Part shown: one piece after another, positions 1 to 11,023 of the stretch | Layout of the letters: each line of letters starts with the position of its first letter | Numbering within the stretch: the first letter of the stretch is position 1 | Assembly (NCBI GenBank): GCA_021781575.1 | Contig: JAJXWP010000011.1 | Coordinates: 46,311 to 110,310, forward strand | DNA: 64,000 bases | Direction of reading: 5' to 3' | Source: Pseudomonadota bacterium | GTDB lineage: Bacteria; Pseudomonadota; Alphaproteobacteria; Rhodospirillales; Magnetospirillaceae | Notes under the pieces: generated by a model | The model's database searches: none | Seen by the model: only the letters and a program-made list of their open reading frames with translations | Told to the model about the DNA's origin: nothing | Translations under genes and position numbers: made by a program

Positions 1-851
1 CCGCTCATGTTCGAGCGGGCGCCAAGGGTTTGCGCCAGGACGTTGTGCAGATGGGACGGCGCCACCGGCTTTTGCAGAATCACCACACCCTGACCCCGGC
101 TTTCGCGCAGGCGGCCGGCGGTCGCATCGCCCGTGATGATGATGCCCGGAATGAGCGCGTTGAACAGGCCCCGGATATTGCTTACCGCCGAGGTCCCGGT
201 GCGCCCTCCGGCCAGCCGGTAGTCGGCGATAATCCCCGCCGGGCGACCGCCGTTGCGTCGCAGCAGCGCGATGACCTCGTCTTCCGAAGGCGCCGCCACC
301 ACCTCGAATTGCCATGCCTCGAGCAGCAGCCGCAGCCCTTCGAGCACCTGCTCCTCGTCGTCGATCACCACCAGCACCCGGCCAGCCGGCTCGCCCCCGC
401 CCTTGCCGGCGACATCGGCGGGGTCTCCCATGGGAACCCGCAGAATGATGGAGGTCCCGGCGCCGGGCCGACTCTCGATGCGGACGGGATGGCGCAGCAG
501 GGAAACCAGTCGGTCGACCACCGCCAACCCCAAACCGGGCGCCGCCTCAGGCCGTTGGGCCGGCTTCTGTCCGCCCGCGCGACGCAATCCGGGGCCGGTG
601 TCCCGCACTTCGATGTCCAATATGCCGGCATATTGCCGGGTGCCCACCAGCACCCGCCCGCTCGACGTATAGGCGATCGCGTTGGCCACGAGATGGTCTA
701 GAATCTGCGCCAGCAGGGGCGGGTCGGAGCGAATGCGGGCCGTGCAGCGCGCCACACTCAGGGCGAGCCCGCGTTCGGCCGCCGCGGCGGCGAATCGGCG
801 CTCAATTCGCAACAAGATCGGCTCGATGGAAAACTCGGTCGTTTCGACCAT
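1..851 (-). pseudogene. hybrid histidine kinase, C-terminal part, 5' end broken and 3' end outside window
   Basis: The minus frame from the ATG at 851 stays open to the window edge (283 codons). It encodes a HATPase_c domain (about residues 45-150) with an N box (ILDHLVANAIAYT), a G1 box (RDTGPGL) and a G2 box (GLGLAVVDRLV). A receiver domain follows (from about residue 165) with acidic residues IDDEE, phosphoacceptor D in GIIADYRLAG and the conserved K in ILQKPV. The HisKA dimerisation and phosphotransfer histidine region is absent. The codons before the ATG read SSG, so ...SSGMVETTEF resembles the 'SRLxxGMVE' end of a HisKA domain, but a TGA at 900-902 closes the frame. HisKA-like residues LADAYLSARLKA occur upstream in another frame. 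I infer a decayed or frameshifted gene, although an intact short protein starting at 851 is possible. Confidence 0.6.
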
Positions 852-1090
852 GCCAGAACTCCGCTGCCGCGATGCGCCCCGGCCGGACCGGCGCCGCCTT
901 CAAGCGTGCACTGAGATAGGCGTCGGCAAGGTCGTTGTCGCCGGCAATATTGCCTAGGATCGGCGAAATTGCCATCGGAGGTAGGACTGTCACAGTCGGT
1001 CGGGGAGATAGGCGCTGTTGCACCACGGCAAAGGTAAGGATACCCTTAACTGACGCACCGACTTCCGGTCATAGGCGAAGGACCCGGGTT

Positions 1091-1396
1091 ATGGGGAAAG
1101 TCATATTTCTCTGCACAATTGCCGGTCTGTTGGCGGGCTGCGCCGAAAGTCCCCCGCCGATACATTCCGGTGACCGCTTCGTCTTCCTCGCCAGCGACAG
1201 CTTCTTTGGGCCGAGTACGGCCGACGCCGAAGTCGCGGCGCGGTCCTACTGCGCGACTCGCGGCAAGACGGCGCAGCTGGTGGCCCGCGAGCGCCCCCAT
1301 GAGATGGAGAACGACATCTTCCCCGAATACGCGATGATGACCTACCGTTGCGTTTCGCTGGCGGCCGCCAAAGCAGAGGCGCGGCCCACCGATTGA
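1091..1396 (+). CDS. small predicted lipoprotein
   Basis: This 101-residue protein begins MGKVIFLCTIAGLLAGC, a lipoprotein signal peptide with lipobox LAGC (lipidated Cys at residue 17). The mature part is short and contains two further Cys residues (SYCATRG and TYRCVSL) that could form a disulfide in the periplasm. The frame stays open upstream to 935, but the signal peptide fixes the start at 1091. It is divergent from the kinase remnant and convergent with the AsmA gene. No family was recognised, so the function is unknown; a membrane-anchored periplasmic protein is the only safe statement. Confidence 0.65.
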   Translation: MGKVIFLCTIAGLLAGCAESPPPIHSGDRFVFLASDSFFGPSTADAEVAARSYCATRGKTAQLVARERPHEMENDIFPEYAMMTYRCVSLAAAKAEARPTD

Positions 1397-1418
1397 TTGA
1401 ATTATGGCAAATCCACCC

Positions 1419-3407
1419 TCACCGCCCCAGGCCGGGTATGGGAATGGGGATCGGCAGCGGTGAAGGCTGCGACGGAGACGGAGCGGATGGTTGGGACGGA
1501 GCTGCTCCGCTCTTCCCGCCCATCATCTTCTCCAGCAGCTTGGTCGCGCCACCCAGTTTCTTCCCGGCAATGCCGCTCAAATCGGGCATATAGGCGAGCT
1601 TGTCCCACGGACCGCGGACGAGCAGCGGCACCGAGATCCCCGCAGCCGCCTGTCCGGCGGTCTGGCCACCCCCCAGCTGCGGCACCAGTCGATAGTCGAG
1701 AGACCGCTCGGGCAGATTGACCGTTCCCGCGCCACTCAACCGAAACAGCGGCGACACCAGGCTGAGATCGTCATTCTTCAAGATGCCGTTGGCGATGGTA
1801 TAGCTGCCGGACATCTGGCCGAACTCGGTCTTCTTGTCGGGTTGGCTACCGGCCAGGGCTCCGGTCGGATTGCTGACCATCGACCACAGATCGACGCCCT
1901 TGATCGCCCCTCCGGCGAAGCTCAGCCGTCCGGCGCCCGCCAAGCCGCTGATCAATTGCCGTTCGGTCCGGCCACGACTGGCGAGAGTTGTCTGGCCACT
2001 CGCCGTCCCCGCCAGGGAATCGATGCCGGCCAACGCCGCCAGCAGCGGTTCGGCCTGAACGCCGGCAAGCGTCAGGTCGGTCTTGGCGGCCAAGTCGGGT
2101 GAGGACGCATCGATATCCACCCGGCCGTGGATCTGGCCCTGGTAGAGCGCCATCTGCTGGAGATCGCCGGCGAACCGCCCGTTGTCCAGATGCATCACCA
2201 GGCTGGTCTGGCCGATTTCCAGCTTGCGATAGGCGGCCGAGCCGGCGGACAGGGTCAGGTCGGCATCGGCGGCCCTGAGCGGCGCTGTGTCGATCGGCTG
2301 GTCGCTCCATTGCGACGGTTGTGCCGGCGCCGCACCGGCGGCGCGCGGTGGCGCGGCGGCCGTGCGCGGCGGAGATAAATAGGGATTGGCGTCGAGCCGA
2401 TCGATGGCCAGCTTGCCGGCCAACTTCGGCCGGGTGCCGCTGGTCAACGCCAGGGCCCCTGCCGCCTTCATGCCGTCCAGCGATAGCTGCAGGTCGTTCA
2501 GAGCGACGCGCTCACCCTGCAGGACGAGATGGCTTTTCAGCGCCATGGGGCCGAGGCCCCCGGCCGGCAGGACGACCGCCGGACCACCGATCCAGCCGAT
2601 CAGCACCCGCACCGACGGGACATTGAGATCAAGCTGGCCGTCACCCTCGGCGGCCCGGCCAAGGCTCGCCGCGCCGTCGAACCCGGCGGAAAGGACATCG
2701 GAGGATAGCTTCACCTGGACCGGCGAACCGTTACCTTGCGCCAGCTTCTCGGCATCATCGGCCCTGAGGGAGAAGTCGAGGGTGTGGTCACGCCAGCGAA
2801 CCGAGCCGCTGGCGGTCAACGGAGCCGCGGCCCGCGGAAGGCTGGCCGTCAGGTTCACCTCGTCGAGCGTTTCGCTGCGCCCGGTGGACCGATTGGTGTA
2901 GACGAGCCGACCATGGGTAATGCCGATATCACTGATGGCCACCGGCGGCACGCCCCCTTCCTTGCTTGCCGGCTTGCCTTCCGCCTCGGCCGGAGCGGCC
3001 GGCGACGAAGGGGTGAATACCCAGTTGCCGCGCCCCTCCTTGTCGGTCTCGAGATTGATCACCGGCCTTTCCAGGATGATGCGGTCGATGACCACGGCGC
3101 CGGACAATAGCGGCCGCAGCTTCAGTCGGACATCCAAGGCGGCGAGACTGGCCATCGGTTGAGGCCCAGCCCAAGCTGCGTTGGAGAAACTCACTTCCTT
3201 CGCCGAGACCCCTGGCTGGGGAAACAGGGATACGGACACGCCGCCCTTGATGGTGAGGTCCCGACCGGTCGCCCGCTTCACCGCCGACGCCACTTGCGCC
3301 GTCACGGCGCCGGTCGGCACCATCAGCGGCACGGCGACGAACACCACCACGGCAACCACCAGGATGGCGGCACCAATGGCGAGCAATGCTTTCGTTGTCC
3401 GGGACAT
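1419..3407 (-). CDS. AsmA family protein
   Basis: The 662-residue protein starts MSRTTKALLAIG and carries one N-terminal transmembrane segment (AAILVVAVVVFVAVPLMV, about residues 12-30). It continues with the AsmA N-terminal domain (VKRATGRDLTIKGGVSVSLFPQPGVSAKEV), which in this family includes the 'G.. .. ..P.. ..V.. ..N' pattern seen here, and an AsmA C-terminal region (LTLAGVQAEPLLAAL ... GGAIKGVDL). AsmA-like proteins sit in the inner membrane, span the periplasm and are linked to outer-membrane lipid homeostasis. The open frame extends to 3620, but GAGGAGG sits just before the ATG at 3407 and the sequence upstream is low complexity. The C-terminus is a Ser/Pro-rich repeat tail (SAPSPSQPSPLPIPIPIPG). 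It lies downstream of cobT with a gap of about 180 bp. Confidence 0.85.
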   Translation of the reverse strand: MSRTTKALLAIGAAILVVAVVVFVAVPLMVPTGAVTAQVASAVKRATGRDLTIKGGVSVSLFPQPGVSAKEVSFSNAAWAGPQPMASLAALDVRLKLRPLLSGAVVIDRIILERPVINLETDKEGRGNWVFTPSSPAAPAEAEGKPASKEGGVPPVAISDIGITHGRLVYTNRSTGRSETLDEVNLTASLPRAAAPLTASGSVRWRDHTLDFSLRADDAEKLAQGNGSPVQVKLSSDVLSAGFDGAASLGRAAEGDGQLDLNVPSVRVLIGWIGGPAVVLPAGGLGPMALKSHLVLQGERVALNDLQLSLDGMKAAGALALTSGTRPKLAGKLAIDRLDANPYLSPPRTAAAPPRAAGAAPAQPSQWSDQPIDTAPLRAADADLTLSAGSAAYRKLEIGQTSLVMHLDNGRFAGDLQQMALYQGQIHGRVDIDASSPDLAAKTDLTLAGVQAEPLLAALAGIDSLAGTASGQTTLASRGRTERQLISGLAGAGRLSFAGGAIKGVDLWSMVSNPTGALAGSQPDKKTEFGQMSGSYTIANGILKNDDLSLVSPLFRLSGAGTVNLPERSLDYRLVPQLGGGQTAGQAAAGISVPLLVRGPWDKLAYMPDLSGIAGKKLGGATKLLEKMMGGKSGAAPSQPSAPSPSQPSPLPIPIPIPGLGR

Positions 3408-3585
3408 GGCATCCTCCTCGGCGGAAGGATTGGGAGATGGTGCGGAGGCTGGTCGGGCGAGACTCGACCCGACGGGTTTCGCCCGAGCGTCTGGGGCGGG
3501 CCGCCAGGCCATGCTCCGCCGGGCCGGAGGTCCTGTCAAGATGGTCGGATGGCGCCGGGCACCGCCGGCGCCATGCACCAATCGG

Positions 3586-4608
3586 TTATTCTTCCTTGTC
3601 GCTGACTCCCGCCTCGGCAAAGGTCGCCATGCCGTTGTGACAGGCCGTCGCGGCCTTCAGCAGCCCGACGGCCAGCGCCGCCCCCGAGGCTTCACCCAGG
3701 CGCATGTCCATCTCCAGGAGCGGCCGCTTGCCCAGGCGATCAAGCAGGCGGCGATGCCCCGGCTCCACCGAGGCGTGACCGACCAGGCAATGGTCCAGCG
3801 CATCGGGCCGGATGGCATGAAGCACGGCGGCGGCGGCGGTGCAGACATAGCCGTCGAGGACCACCGGAACCCGTTGCAGCCGGGCGGCCAGCACAGCTCC
3901 GGCGATGGCCGCCAGCTCGCGCCCGCCGACGCCGGCCAGCACCTTCAACGGATCACCCGAGCGGTTGGCGGCGACGCCCTTGCCCACCACCTCGATCTTG
4001 GCCGCCAGACGCTGGTCGTCGACGCCGGTGCCGCGGCCCGTCCAGTCGGCCGGGCTGCCGCCGTACAGGGCATGGCAGATCGCGGCCGCCGAGGTGGTGT
4101 TGCCGATGCCCATTTCGCCCAGCACCAGGAGATCCAGTCCCGGTTCCACCGCCGCCATGCCCAGCAGCAGGGCCGACAGACACTCCGCTTCGCTCATCGC
4201 CGGGCCCCGGGTGAAATCAGCGGTAGGACGATCGAGATCGACGGCTTCGACCCCCAGTTCGATACCGAAGGTCCGGCACAGCTGGTTGATGGCGGCGCCG
4301 CCGTGCTGGAAATTCATCACCATCTGCACCGTCACCTCGGCCGGAAAAGCCGACACGCCGAGCGCGGCGACACCGTGATTGCCGGCGAATACCCTGGCCC
4401 GCAGCTTGTCGAGGCGCGGCGGATGGCGGCCTTGCCAGGTGGCCAGATGGAGACTGATCTCTTCAAGCCGGCCCAACGAACCGGCCGGCTTTGTCAGTTG
4501 CGGCTCGCGCTGGCAGGCCAGCGCCGCGGCCGCTTCGTCGGGGCCGGGCATGGCCGCGACCAGGTCGTGAATATGGGCAAGGCAGTCGATATGCGCGGTG
4601 TCTTTCAT
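3586..4608 (-). CDS. cobT: nicotinate-nucleotide-dimethylbenzimidazole phosphoribosyltransferase
   Basis: CobT transfers phosphoribose from nicotinate mononucleotide to 5,6-dimethylbenzimidazole to give alpha-ribazole phosphate for the lower ligand of cobalamin. The 340-residue protein has the family signatures AGNHGVAALGVSAFP, QMVMNFQHGGAAIN, GEMGIGNTTSAAA and GRGTGVDD. It ends FAEAGVSDKEE, where the Glu of FAEA matches the catalytic base of the family. Length is normal (about 340-350). The start at 4608 (MKDTAH) is chosen because homologous sequence begins there; an in-frame ATG at 4623 directly follows a T-run and is an alternative. A cobalamin riboswitch lies immediately upstream, so repression by coenzyme B12 is expected. 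Confidence 0.95.
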   Translation of the reverse strand: MKDTAHIDCLAHIHDLVAAMPGPDEAAAALACQREPQLTKPAGSLGRLEEISLHLATWQGRHPPRLDKLRARVFAGNHGVAALGVSAFPAEVTVQMVMNFQHGGAAINQLCRTFGIELGVEAVDLDRPTADFTRGPAMSEAECLSALLLGMAAVEPGLDLLVLGEMGIGNTTSAAAICHALYGGSPADWTGRGTGVDDQRLAAKIEVVGKGVAANRSGDPLKVLAGVGGRELAAIAGAVLAARLQRVPVVLDGYVCTAAAAVLHAIRPDALDHCLVGHASVEPGHRRLLDRLGKRPLLEMDMRLGEASGAALAVGLLKAATACHNGMATFAEAGVSDKEE

Positions 4609-4623
4609 GAAGATCCCCGTCAT

Positions 4624-4658
4624 GAAAAATCCGAGGCGGCCGCCCGTCCACGGCGGCC
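4624..4658 (-). terminator. candidate intrinsic terminator / expression platform of the cobalamin riboswitch
   Basis: Read on the minus strand, a perfect 7-bp stem (GGCCGCC / GGCGGCC, 7-nt loop) is followed within about 8 nt by ATTTTT and then the cobT start codons. A GC stem plus U-run between the aptamer and the gene fits a transcription-attenuating platform. This is inferred from sequence only; sequestration of the ribosome site is the alternative. Confidence 0.5.
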
Positions 4659-4664
4659 CCACAA

Positions 4665-4835
4665 CAGGTTCCGGGCCGGTCTTCTGGCTTAGGATCATCC
4701 CCTCCGAGCCCCTTCCCGGCCAAGGCCAGTGGGCATGCGCCCGGAGAGTCCCCACTCACAGCGTTGGGCACGCGGCGGCATCTCACCGCCCTTCCCGATT
4801 ATCCCGCCGGCTGGCGGCGGGCACCCGAACCAAGG
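4665..4835 (-). promoter_or_regulatory. cobalamin (B12) riboswitch
   Basis: On the minus strand the conserved blocks occur in the expected order: GGTTCGGGTGCC (4831-4820), a stem ending in GGGATAATCGGGAA and GGTGAGATGCCGCCGCG, the core CCCAACGCTGTGA, GGGGA, GCATGCCCACTGG, CCGGGAAGG, and the B12 box AAGCCAGAAGACCGGC (4690-4675). It precedes cobT on the same strand, so adenosylcobalamin should switch off this cobalamin gene. The boundaries are approximate. Confidence 0.92.
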
Positions 4836-5052
4836 AGCCCGTTGTGACATGAAACGGTCGCCGACACCAGCGCCGATCGGAACGGAAAAAAGAAGACGGA
4901 ATGGCGCCTTCGCGCGTCTCGGGAAGCCGGCGAGGATCGCCCGGTAACAGCCCGATGAGCGATGATTCCATCTGCCGCCTAGGGTTATCGACCGTACGCT
5001 CCTGGACGTTTCTTGACATCCCGCGGCCCGAACGGCAGCATCAGGGCGTTCC

Positions 5053-5155
5053 AAGGGGAGCCTCGACAAGAGGCTGAGAGACCGCCGGGCCGACCCTTTT
5101 GGCAGCGCGGTGACCCTTCGAACCTGATCCGGGTTGTACCGGCGTAGGGACAGGA
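5053..5155 (+). promoter_or_regulatory. TPP riboswitch (THI element)
   Basis: The conserved THI blocks are present: AGGGGAGCC, GAGGCTGAGAG, GACCC, a second CGGTGACCCTT segment, GAACCTGATCCGGGTTGTACCGG and CGTAGGGA. It is about 90 bp upstream of thiC on the same strand. A possible downstream stem (CCGGGGC at 5179-5185 with GCCCCGG at 5208-5214) could act in the expression platform. High thiamine pyrophosphate should reduce thiC expression. Confidence 0.95.
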
Positions 5156-5175
5156 ACTGGCGTCGTTCCGGATAG

Positions 5176-7077
<1,902 letters not shown>

Positions 7078-7473
7078 AGCGCAACGGGGGGCGTGGCGGA
7101 TCGCCCCCATCTCGGCACCCCCGGGGCTTGCCCCGGGGGCGGCAGTGACGAATGGTGCCCCACCCTCACCACTGCGAAGGCGAGCTCCCGGTTCGTCCAC
7201 CCCCCGGTTCGTCCACCCCGATATCGAATGGCTGCCAGGTGCCCAGGTTGCCTGCTGGCCGAGCCAAGACCTGTCCGCCATCGGTATGTTCCCGTCTCGC
7301 GTGGTGATCGCCGCCGACGATTGATCTCAGTCCTGCTTCGAAATGTTATAGGGGGAATGATGCGATTGCGCCGCAATTGCCGCTCTATGCCGTTTGACGT
7401 CATCGCCGGCCTTGGCTAAAGGCGGTTTCGCCGTCATCCTGCAAACCTGGAATCGACGAGGATCACCCTGCAC
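7078..7473. other. 396-bp intergenic region with two GC hairpins and a short tandem repeat
   Basis: Directly after thiC lie two strong stems: GGGGGCG/CGCCCCC at 7087-7108, and a 10-bp perfect stem CCCCCGGGGC/GCCCCGGGGG with a TT loop at 7118-7139. Neither has a T-run, but they probably end thiC transcription. A 16-bp unit, CCCGGTTCGTCCACCC, occurs twice in tandem at 7187-7218. No convincing coding frame was found. Confidence 0.5.
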
Positions 7474-8001
7474 ATGAAACGCTTGCTGCTGACGATGCTG
7501 ACGGCGCTGACGGCTTTCCTGGTGGCGACCCTGGTTAGCGGCTTGGGGCAGCGCGAACTGGAACTGTACAGGACGCCCCGCCCGCTGCCGCACACTGCCT
7601 TCGTCGACGGTTCCGGCCGCCAGATCGATCTCGGCAGCTTCGCCGGCAAAGTAGTGGTGCTGGATTTCTGGGCGACATGGTGCCCGCCCTGCCGGGCCGA
7701 GTTCCCCTCCCTCGACCGCCTTCAGCAACAACTCGGCGGGCAGGGGCTTGTGGTGGTGCCGGTGTCGATGGACCGCAAAGGATTGCCCGCAGTCGAGAAA
7801 TTCTACGAGGAATTGAAGGTCCGCAATCTCGGCAAGTATCTCGACGAGGACGGCGAGGCGGCCCAGTCCATCGGCATCCGCGGCCTGCCGACGACCCTGG
7901 TGATCGATCCGCAAGGCCGCGAGATCGCGCGGGTGGAGGGGCCCGCCGAATGGGATGGGTCGGCGATCACGGATGTCCTGCGCTCAGTCTTGAAACGCTA
8001 A
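7474..8001 (+). CDS. TlpA-family thiol:disulfide oxidoreductase, membrane anchored
   Basis: The 175-residue protein has an N-terminal signal/anchor segment (about residues 4-23, LLLTMLTALTAFLVATLVSGL). A thioredoxin fold follows with the active site WATWCPPC (about residue 68), the VVPVSMD strand and the cis-proline segment GLPTTLVID. Proteins of this type (TlpA/ResA) reduce disulfides in the periplasm, often for cytochrome c maturation. No cytochrome maturation genes are adjacent, so the partner is unknown. GAGGA lies 10-11 nt before the ATG. The gene stands between thiC and a COQ10-like gene and has normal GC-rich codon use. Confidence 0.9.
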   Translation: MKRLLLTMLTALTAFLVATLVSGLGQRELELYRTPRPLPHTAFVDGSGRQIDLGSFAGKVVVLDFWATWCPPCRAEFPSLDRLQQQLGGQGLVVVPVSMDRKGLPAVEKFYEELKVRNLGKYLDEDGEAAQSIGIRGLPTTLVIDPQGREIARVEGPAEWDGSAITDVLRSVLKR

Positions 8002-8110
8002 AAAGTTGACCGCCGGACAAGCCCATCTCCATTTCAAACAAGACTTCCTGCCTATCCGAAGCTAGAATCCCGATCCGCCGTCGAGGCAGTTAAGACAGGA
8101 CGATCTCGAC

Positions 8111-8611
8111 ATGGGCCACGGTTCAGCTTTGTACGTGCCACCACGGACCGGCGGATGGGACAGGGAATTTCCCACCTTCACGCCGGCCCAGCTGTTCCTC
8201 CTGGTGTCCGACATCGAAAAATATCCTTTGTTCATCCCCGGCTGCATCGCCACGCGCATCCTCGACCGAGGAGAAGGCCATTGGCGGGTCGACAACCTTT
8301 TCACCTTCGGCCCGGTCCGCAGCCGCTTCACTACCTACGCCGAGTTCGAGGCGCCGCGGTGGCTCGACGTCACCTCGAGAGACGGGCCTTGGAGCAGTTT
8401 GCGTCTGGCCTGGCGGTTCAGCCCTGGAAGTTCCGGAGGATGCCGCGTCAGCTGCCGCTTTGCCGCACAATTCCGCTCACGCCTCCTGTCGGCGCTGGCC
8501 TCGGTCGGATTGGCCGAGGCGGAGCGGCTGTTCATCCGGGGTTTCGAGTCGCGGGCGCACTCCCTTTACGGCTCGCCGCGCTCGGGGGCGCCGGTGCTGG
8601 CGCCCCGGTAA
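8111..8611 (+). CDS. COQ10/RatA-type START-domain protein (polyketide cyclase family)
   Basis: The 166-residue protein matches the COQ10/RatA family: FTPAQLFLLVSDIEKYPLFIPGC near the N-terminus, the middle strand VRSRFTTYAEFE, and a C-terminal amphipathic helix with the conserved FxxR-like end. Family members bind coenzyme Q or a related lipid and support respiratory electron transfer; the E. coli RatA assignment as a toxin is disputed. In this group the central motif usually reads 'G..F....TSR'; here it is FTFGPVRSRFTTYAEF. The gene is convergent with glcB, whose product feeds respiratory metabolism, but no functional link is shown. Confidence 0.82.
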   Translation: MGHGSALYVPPRTGGWDREFPTFTPAQLFLLVSDIEKYPLFIPGCIATRILDRGEGHWRVDNLFTFGPVRSRFTTYAEFEAPRWLDVTSRDGPWSSLRLAWRFSPGSSGGCRVSCRFAAQFRSRLLSALASVGLAEAERLFIRGFESRAHSLYGSPRSGAPVLAPR

Positions 8612-8668
8612 CGACCAGCCTGTTCGCCAGCAACCGCGCCCGTGCCCAACAGGAGGCGGAGCCTCGCC

Positions 8669-10840
8669 CTACCCCCGCTGCTTCACCTCGCGGCGACGGC
8701 GATGAAGGGTCGGCTCGGTGTAGCCGCTGGGCTGGGTGCGCCCCTCGAACACCAGGTCACAGGCCGCCTTGAAGGCAATGCTGGCGTCGAAGTCGGGGGC
8801 CATCGGACGATAGGCCGTGTCGTCGGCATTCTGCGCGTCGACGACGGCCGCCATGCGCTTCATGGTAGCCAGCACCTGCTCGGCTGAGCAGATCCCATGA
8901 TGGAGCCAGTTGGCGATGTGTTGGCTGGAGATGCGCAAGGTGGCCCGGTCCTCCATCAGGCCGACGTCGTGAATGTCTGGCACTTTCGAGCAACCGATGC
9001 CCTGGTCGACCCAGCGGACCACGTATCCGAGGATGCCCTGGGCGTTGTTGTCCAGTTCCTCCTGGACGATCTCGGCCGGCCAGTTGGCCCGGTCGGCCAC
9101 CGGAATGGTCAGGATGTCGCCCAGCTTGGCGCGCGGCCGGCTCTTCAGGGCATCCTGCCGGGCCGCCACGTCCACCTTGTGGTAATGCAGGGCGTGCAGG
9201 GTCGCCGCGGTCGGCGACGGCACCCAGGCGGTGTTGGCGCCGGCCTGCGGATGACCGATCTTCGCCGACAGCATGTCGGCCATCTTGTCGGGCATGGCCC
9301 ACATGCCCTTGCCGATCTGCGCACGGCCGCGCAGGCCGCAGGCCAAGCCAATATCGACGTTCCAGTCCTCGTAGGCCTTGATCCAGGCCGACGACTTCAT
9401 GTCGCCCTTGCGGATCATCGGCCCGGCCTCCATCGAGGTATGGATCTCGTCGCCGGTCCGATCGAGGAAGCCGGTGTTGATGAACACCACACGATCCTGC
9501 GCCGCACGGATGCATTCCTTGAGATTCACCGTGGTCCGGCGCTCCTCGTCCATGATCCCCACCTTGATGGCGAAAGGCGGCAGGCCGAGGGCCATTTCGA
9601 CCCGGCCGAACAGTTCGTTGGTGAAGGCCACTTCATCGGGCCCGTGCATCTTCGGCTTGACGATGTAAATCGCGCCGGTGCGGCTGTTGCGGAATTTTCC
9701 CAGGCCACGCAAGTCGTGCATGGCGACCAGCGAGGAGATCATGGCATCGAGAATGCCTTCCGGCGCATGGCTGCCATCCTTCAGGATCACCGCGTCGGTG
9801 GCCATCAGATGGCCGACATTGCGCACCAGCATGAGGCTGCGCCCCTGCAGGGTCAGTGTGCTGCCATCCGGCGCAGTGTAGGTGCGGTCGGGATTGAGGC
9901 TGCGATGCACCGACTTGCCGCCCTTGGGGAAATCGGCGATCAGCGTGCCGTTGAGCAGACCGAGCCAGTTGCGGTAGGCGTCGGCCTTGTCCTCGGCATC
10001 CACACAGGCCACCGAATCCTCGAGGTCGACGATGGTGGTGATGGCCGATTCGAGCACCACGTCGCTGATCCCGGCCAGATCGCCACGGCCGATGGGATGG
10101 TTGCGGTCGATATGGATCTCGACATGCAGTCCATGGTTGACCAGCAGCAGAGTGGACGGCGCCGCGGCATCTCCCTGATAGCCGGCAAAACGGTCGGACG
10201 AACGCAATCCGGCCACCCGACCGTCGCCCAGAACGACCGCCAGCCGGCCGCCATCGACCCGATAGGCGGCGGCATCGCGATGCGATCCGTCGGTCAGTGG
10301 CGCCACCTCGTCGAGGAGATCACGGGCGAAGGCGATGACCCGGGCACCGCGCACCGGGTTATAGGCTGTGCCGCGTTCGGCGCCGCCGGTCTCCGCAATC
10401 GCGTCGGTGCCGTAAAGAGCGTCGTAAAGGCTGCCCCAGCGGGCATTGGCGGCGTTCAACGCGTAACGGGGATTGGTCGACGGCACCACCAGTTGCGGCC
10501 CGGCGATCGCCGAAATTTCGGTGTCCACATTGGCCGTGCGCACGGCAAAGTCAGGACCTTCCGGCAGCAGATAGCCGATCTGACGGAGGAAAGCCTCGTA
10601 AGCCGCGGCATCGAACGGCTTGCCGCGGTGTCCACGATGCCAATCGTCGATGGCCGCCTGCAATTCGTCACGGCGCCCCAGCAGGCCGCGGTTGCGGGGA
10701 GCGAAATCGTCTAGAATCCCCTCCAACTGGGACCAGAAGCGTTCGACCGTCACGCCGGTGCCGGGCAAAGCTTCGTCGTTGACGAAGTCATAGAGCGCCT
10801 TGGCGATGCGAAGACCGCCGCAAACAATCGCCTGTGTCAC
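8669..10840 (-). CDS. glcB: malate synthase G
   Basis: Malate synthase G condenses glyoxylate with acetyl-CoA to malate in the cytosol, the step that consumes glyoxylate produced by GlcDEF. At 723 residues it has the normal length of isoform G (about 720-730). Visible signatures are [65 protein letters not shown], the glyoxylate/Mg region [23 protein letters not shown], and a C-terminal domain with [14 protein letters not shown]. The start is GTG at 10840, preceded by AAAGGAG. The gene is divergent from an IclR regulator, and an inverted repeat between them probably controls it. Confidence 0.96.
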   Translation of the reverse strand: MTQAIVCGGLRIAKALYDFVNDEALPGTGVTVERFWSQLEGILDDFAPRNRGLLGRRDELQAAIDDWHRGHRGKPFDAAAYEAFLRQIGYLLPEGPDFAVRTANVDTEISAIAGPQLVVPSTNPRYALNAANARWGSLYDALYGTDAIAETGGAERGTAYNPVRGARVIAFARDLLDEVAPLTDGSHRDAAAYRVDGGRLAVVLGDGRVAGLRSSDRFAGYQGDAAAPSTLLLVNHGLHVEIHIDRNHPIGRGDLAGISDVVLESAITTIVDLEDSVACVDAEDKADAYRNWLGLLNGTLIADFPKGGKSVHRSLNPDRTYTAPDGSTLTLQGRSLMLVRNVGHLMATDAVILKDGSHAPEGILDAMISSLVAMHDLRGLGKFRNSRTGAIYIVKPKMHGPDEVAFTNELFGRVEMALGLPPFAIKVGIMDEERRTTVNLKECIRAAQDRVVFINTGFLDRTGDEIHTSMEAGPMIRKGDMKSSAWIKAYEDWNVDIGLACGLRGRAQIGKGMWAMPDKMADMLSAKIGHPQAGANTAWVPSPTAATLHALHYHKVDVAARQDALKSRPRAKLGDILTIPVADRANWPAEIVQEELDNNAQGILGYVVRWVDQGIGCSKVPDIHDVGLMEDRATLRISSQHIANWLHHGICSAEQVLATMKRMAAVVDAQNADDTAYRPMAPDFDASIAFKAACDLVFEGRTQPSGYTEPTLHRRRREVKQRG

Positions 10841-10934
10841 GCTGACACTCCTTTAATACCGGATCACGTCGGCAGCGCCGACAAAAATTACCAATATCGC
10901 AGCCCGCCGACACCGACAACGGATATTGCAAATC

Positions 10935-10951
10935 ATTCCACGATACGGAAT
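10935..10951. promoter_or_regulatory. candidate IclR-family operator between glcB and the regulator
   Basis: The inverted repeat ATTCC-N7-GGAAT lies in the divergent glcB/iclR intergenic region, with a further GGAAT half-site at 10964-10968. The TTCC-N7-GGAA geometry is the same as the repeat in front of glcD (11985-12003), which argues for one shared binding protein. Confidence 0.6.
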
Positions 10952-11023
10952 CAACGGTTTACCGGAATGATTTTGCTGATATATACGGACACCAAAATGA
11001 ACGGTAAGGCAGGCAGGAAGGCC

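Noticed and set aside
8897..10714. 605-codon open frame on the plus strand over glcB
   Set aside because: Antisense shadow of malate synthase G; no domain or ribosome site could be seen.
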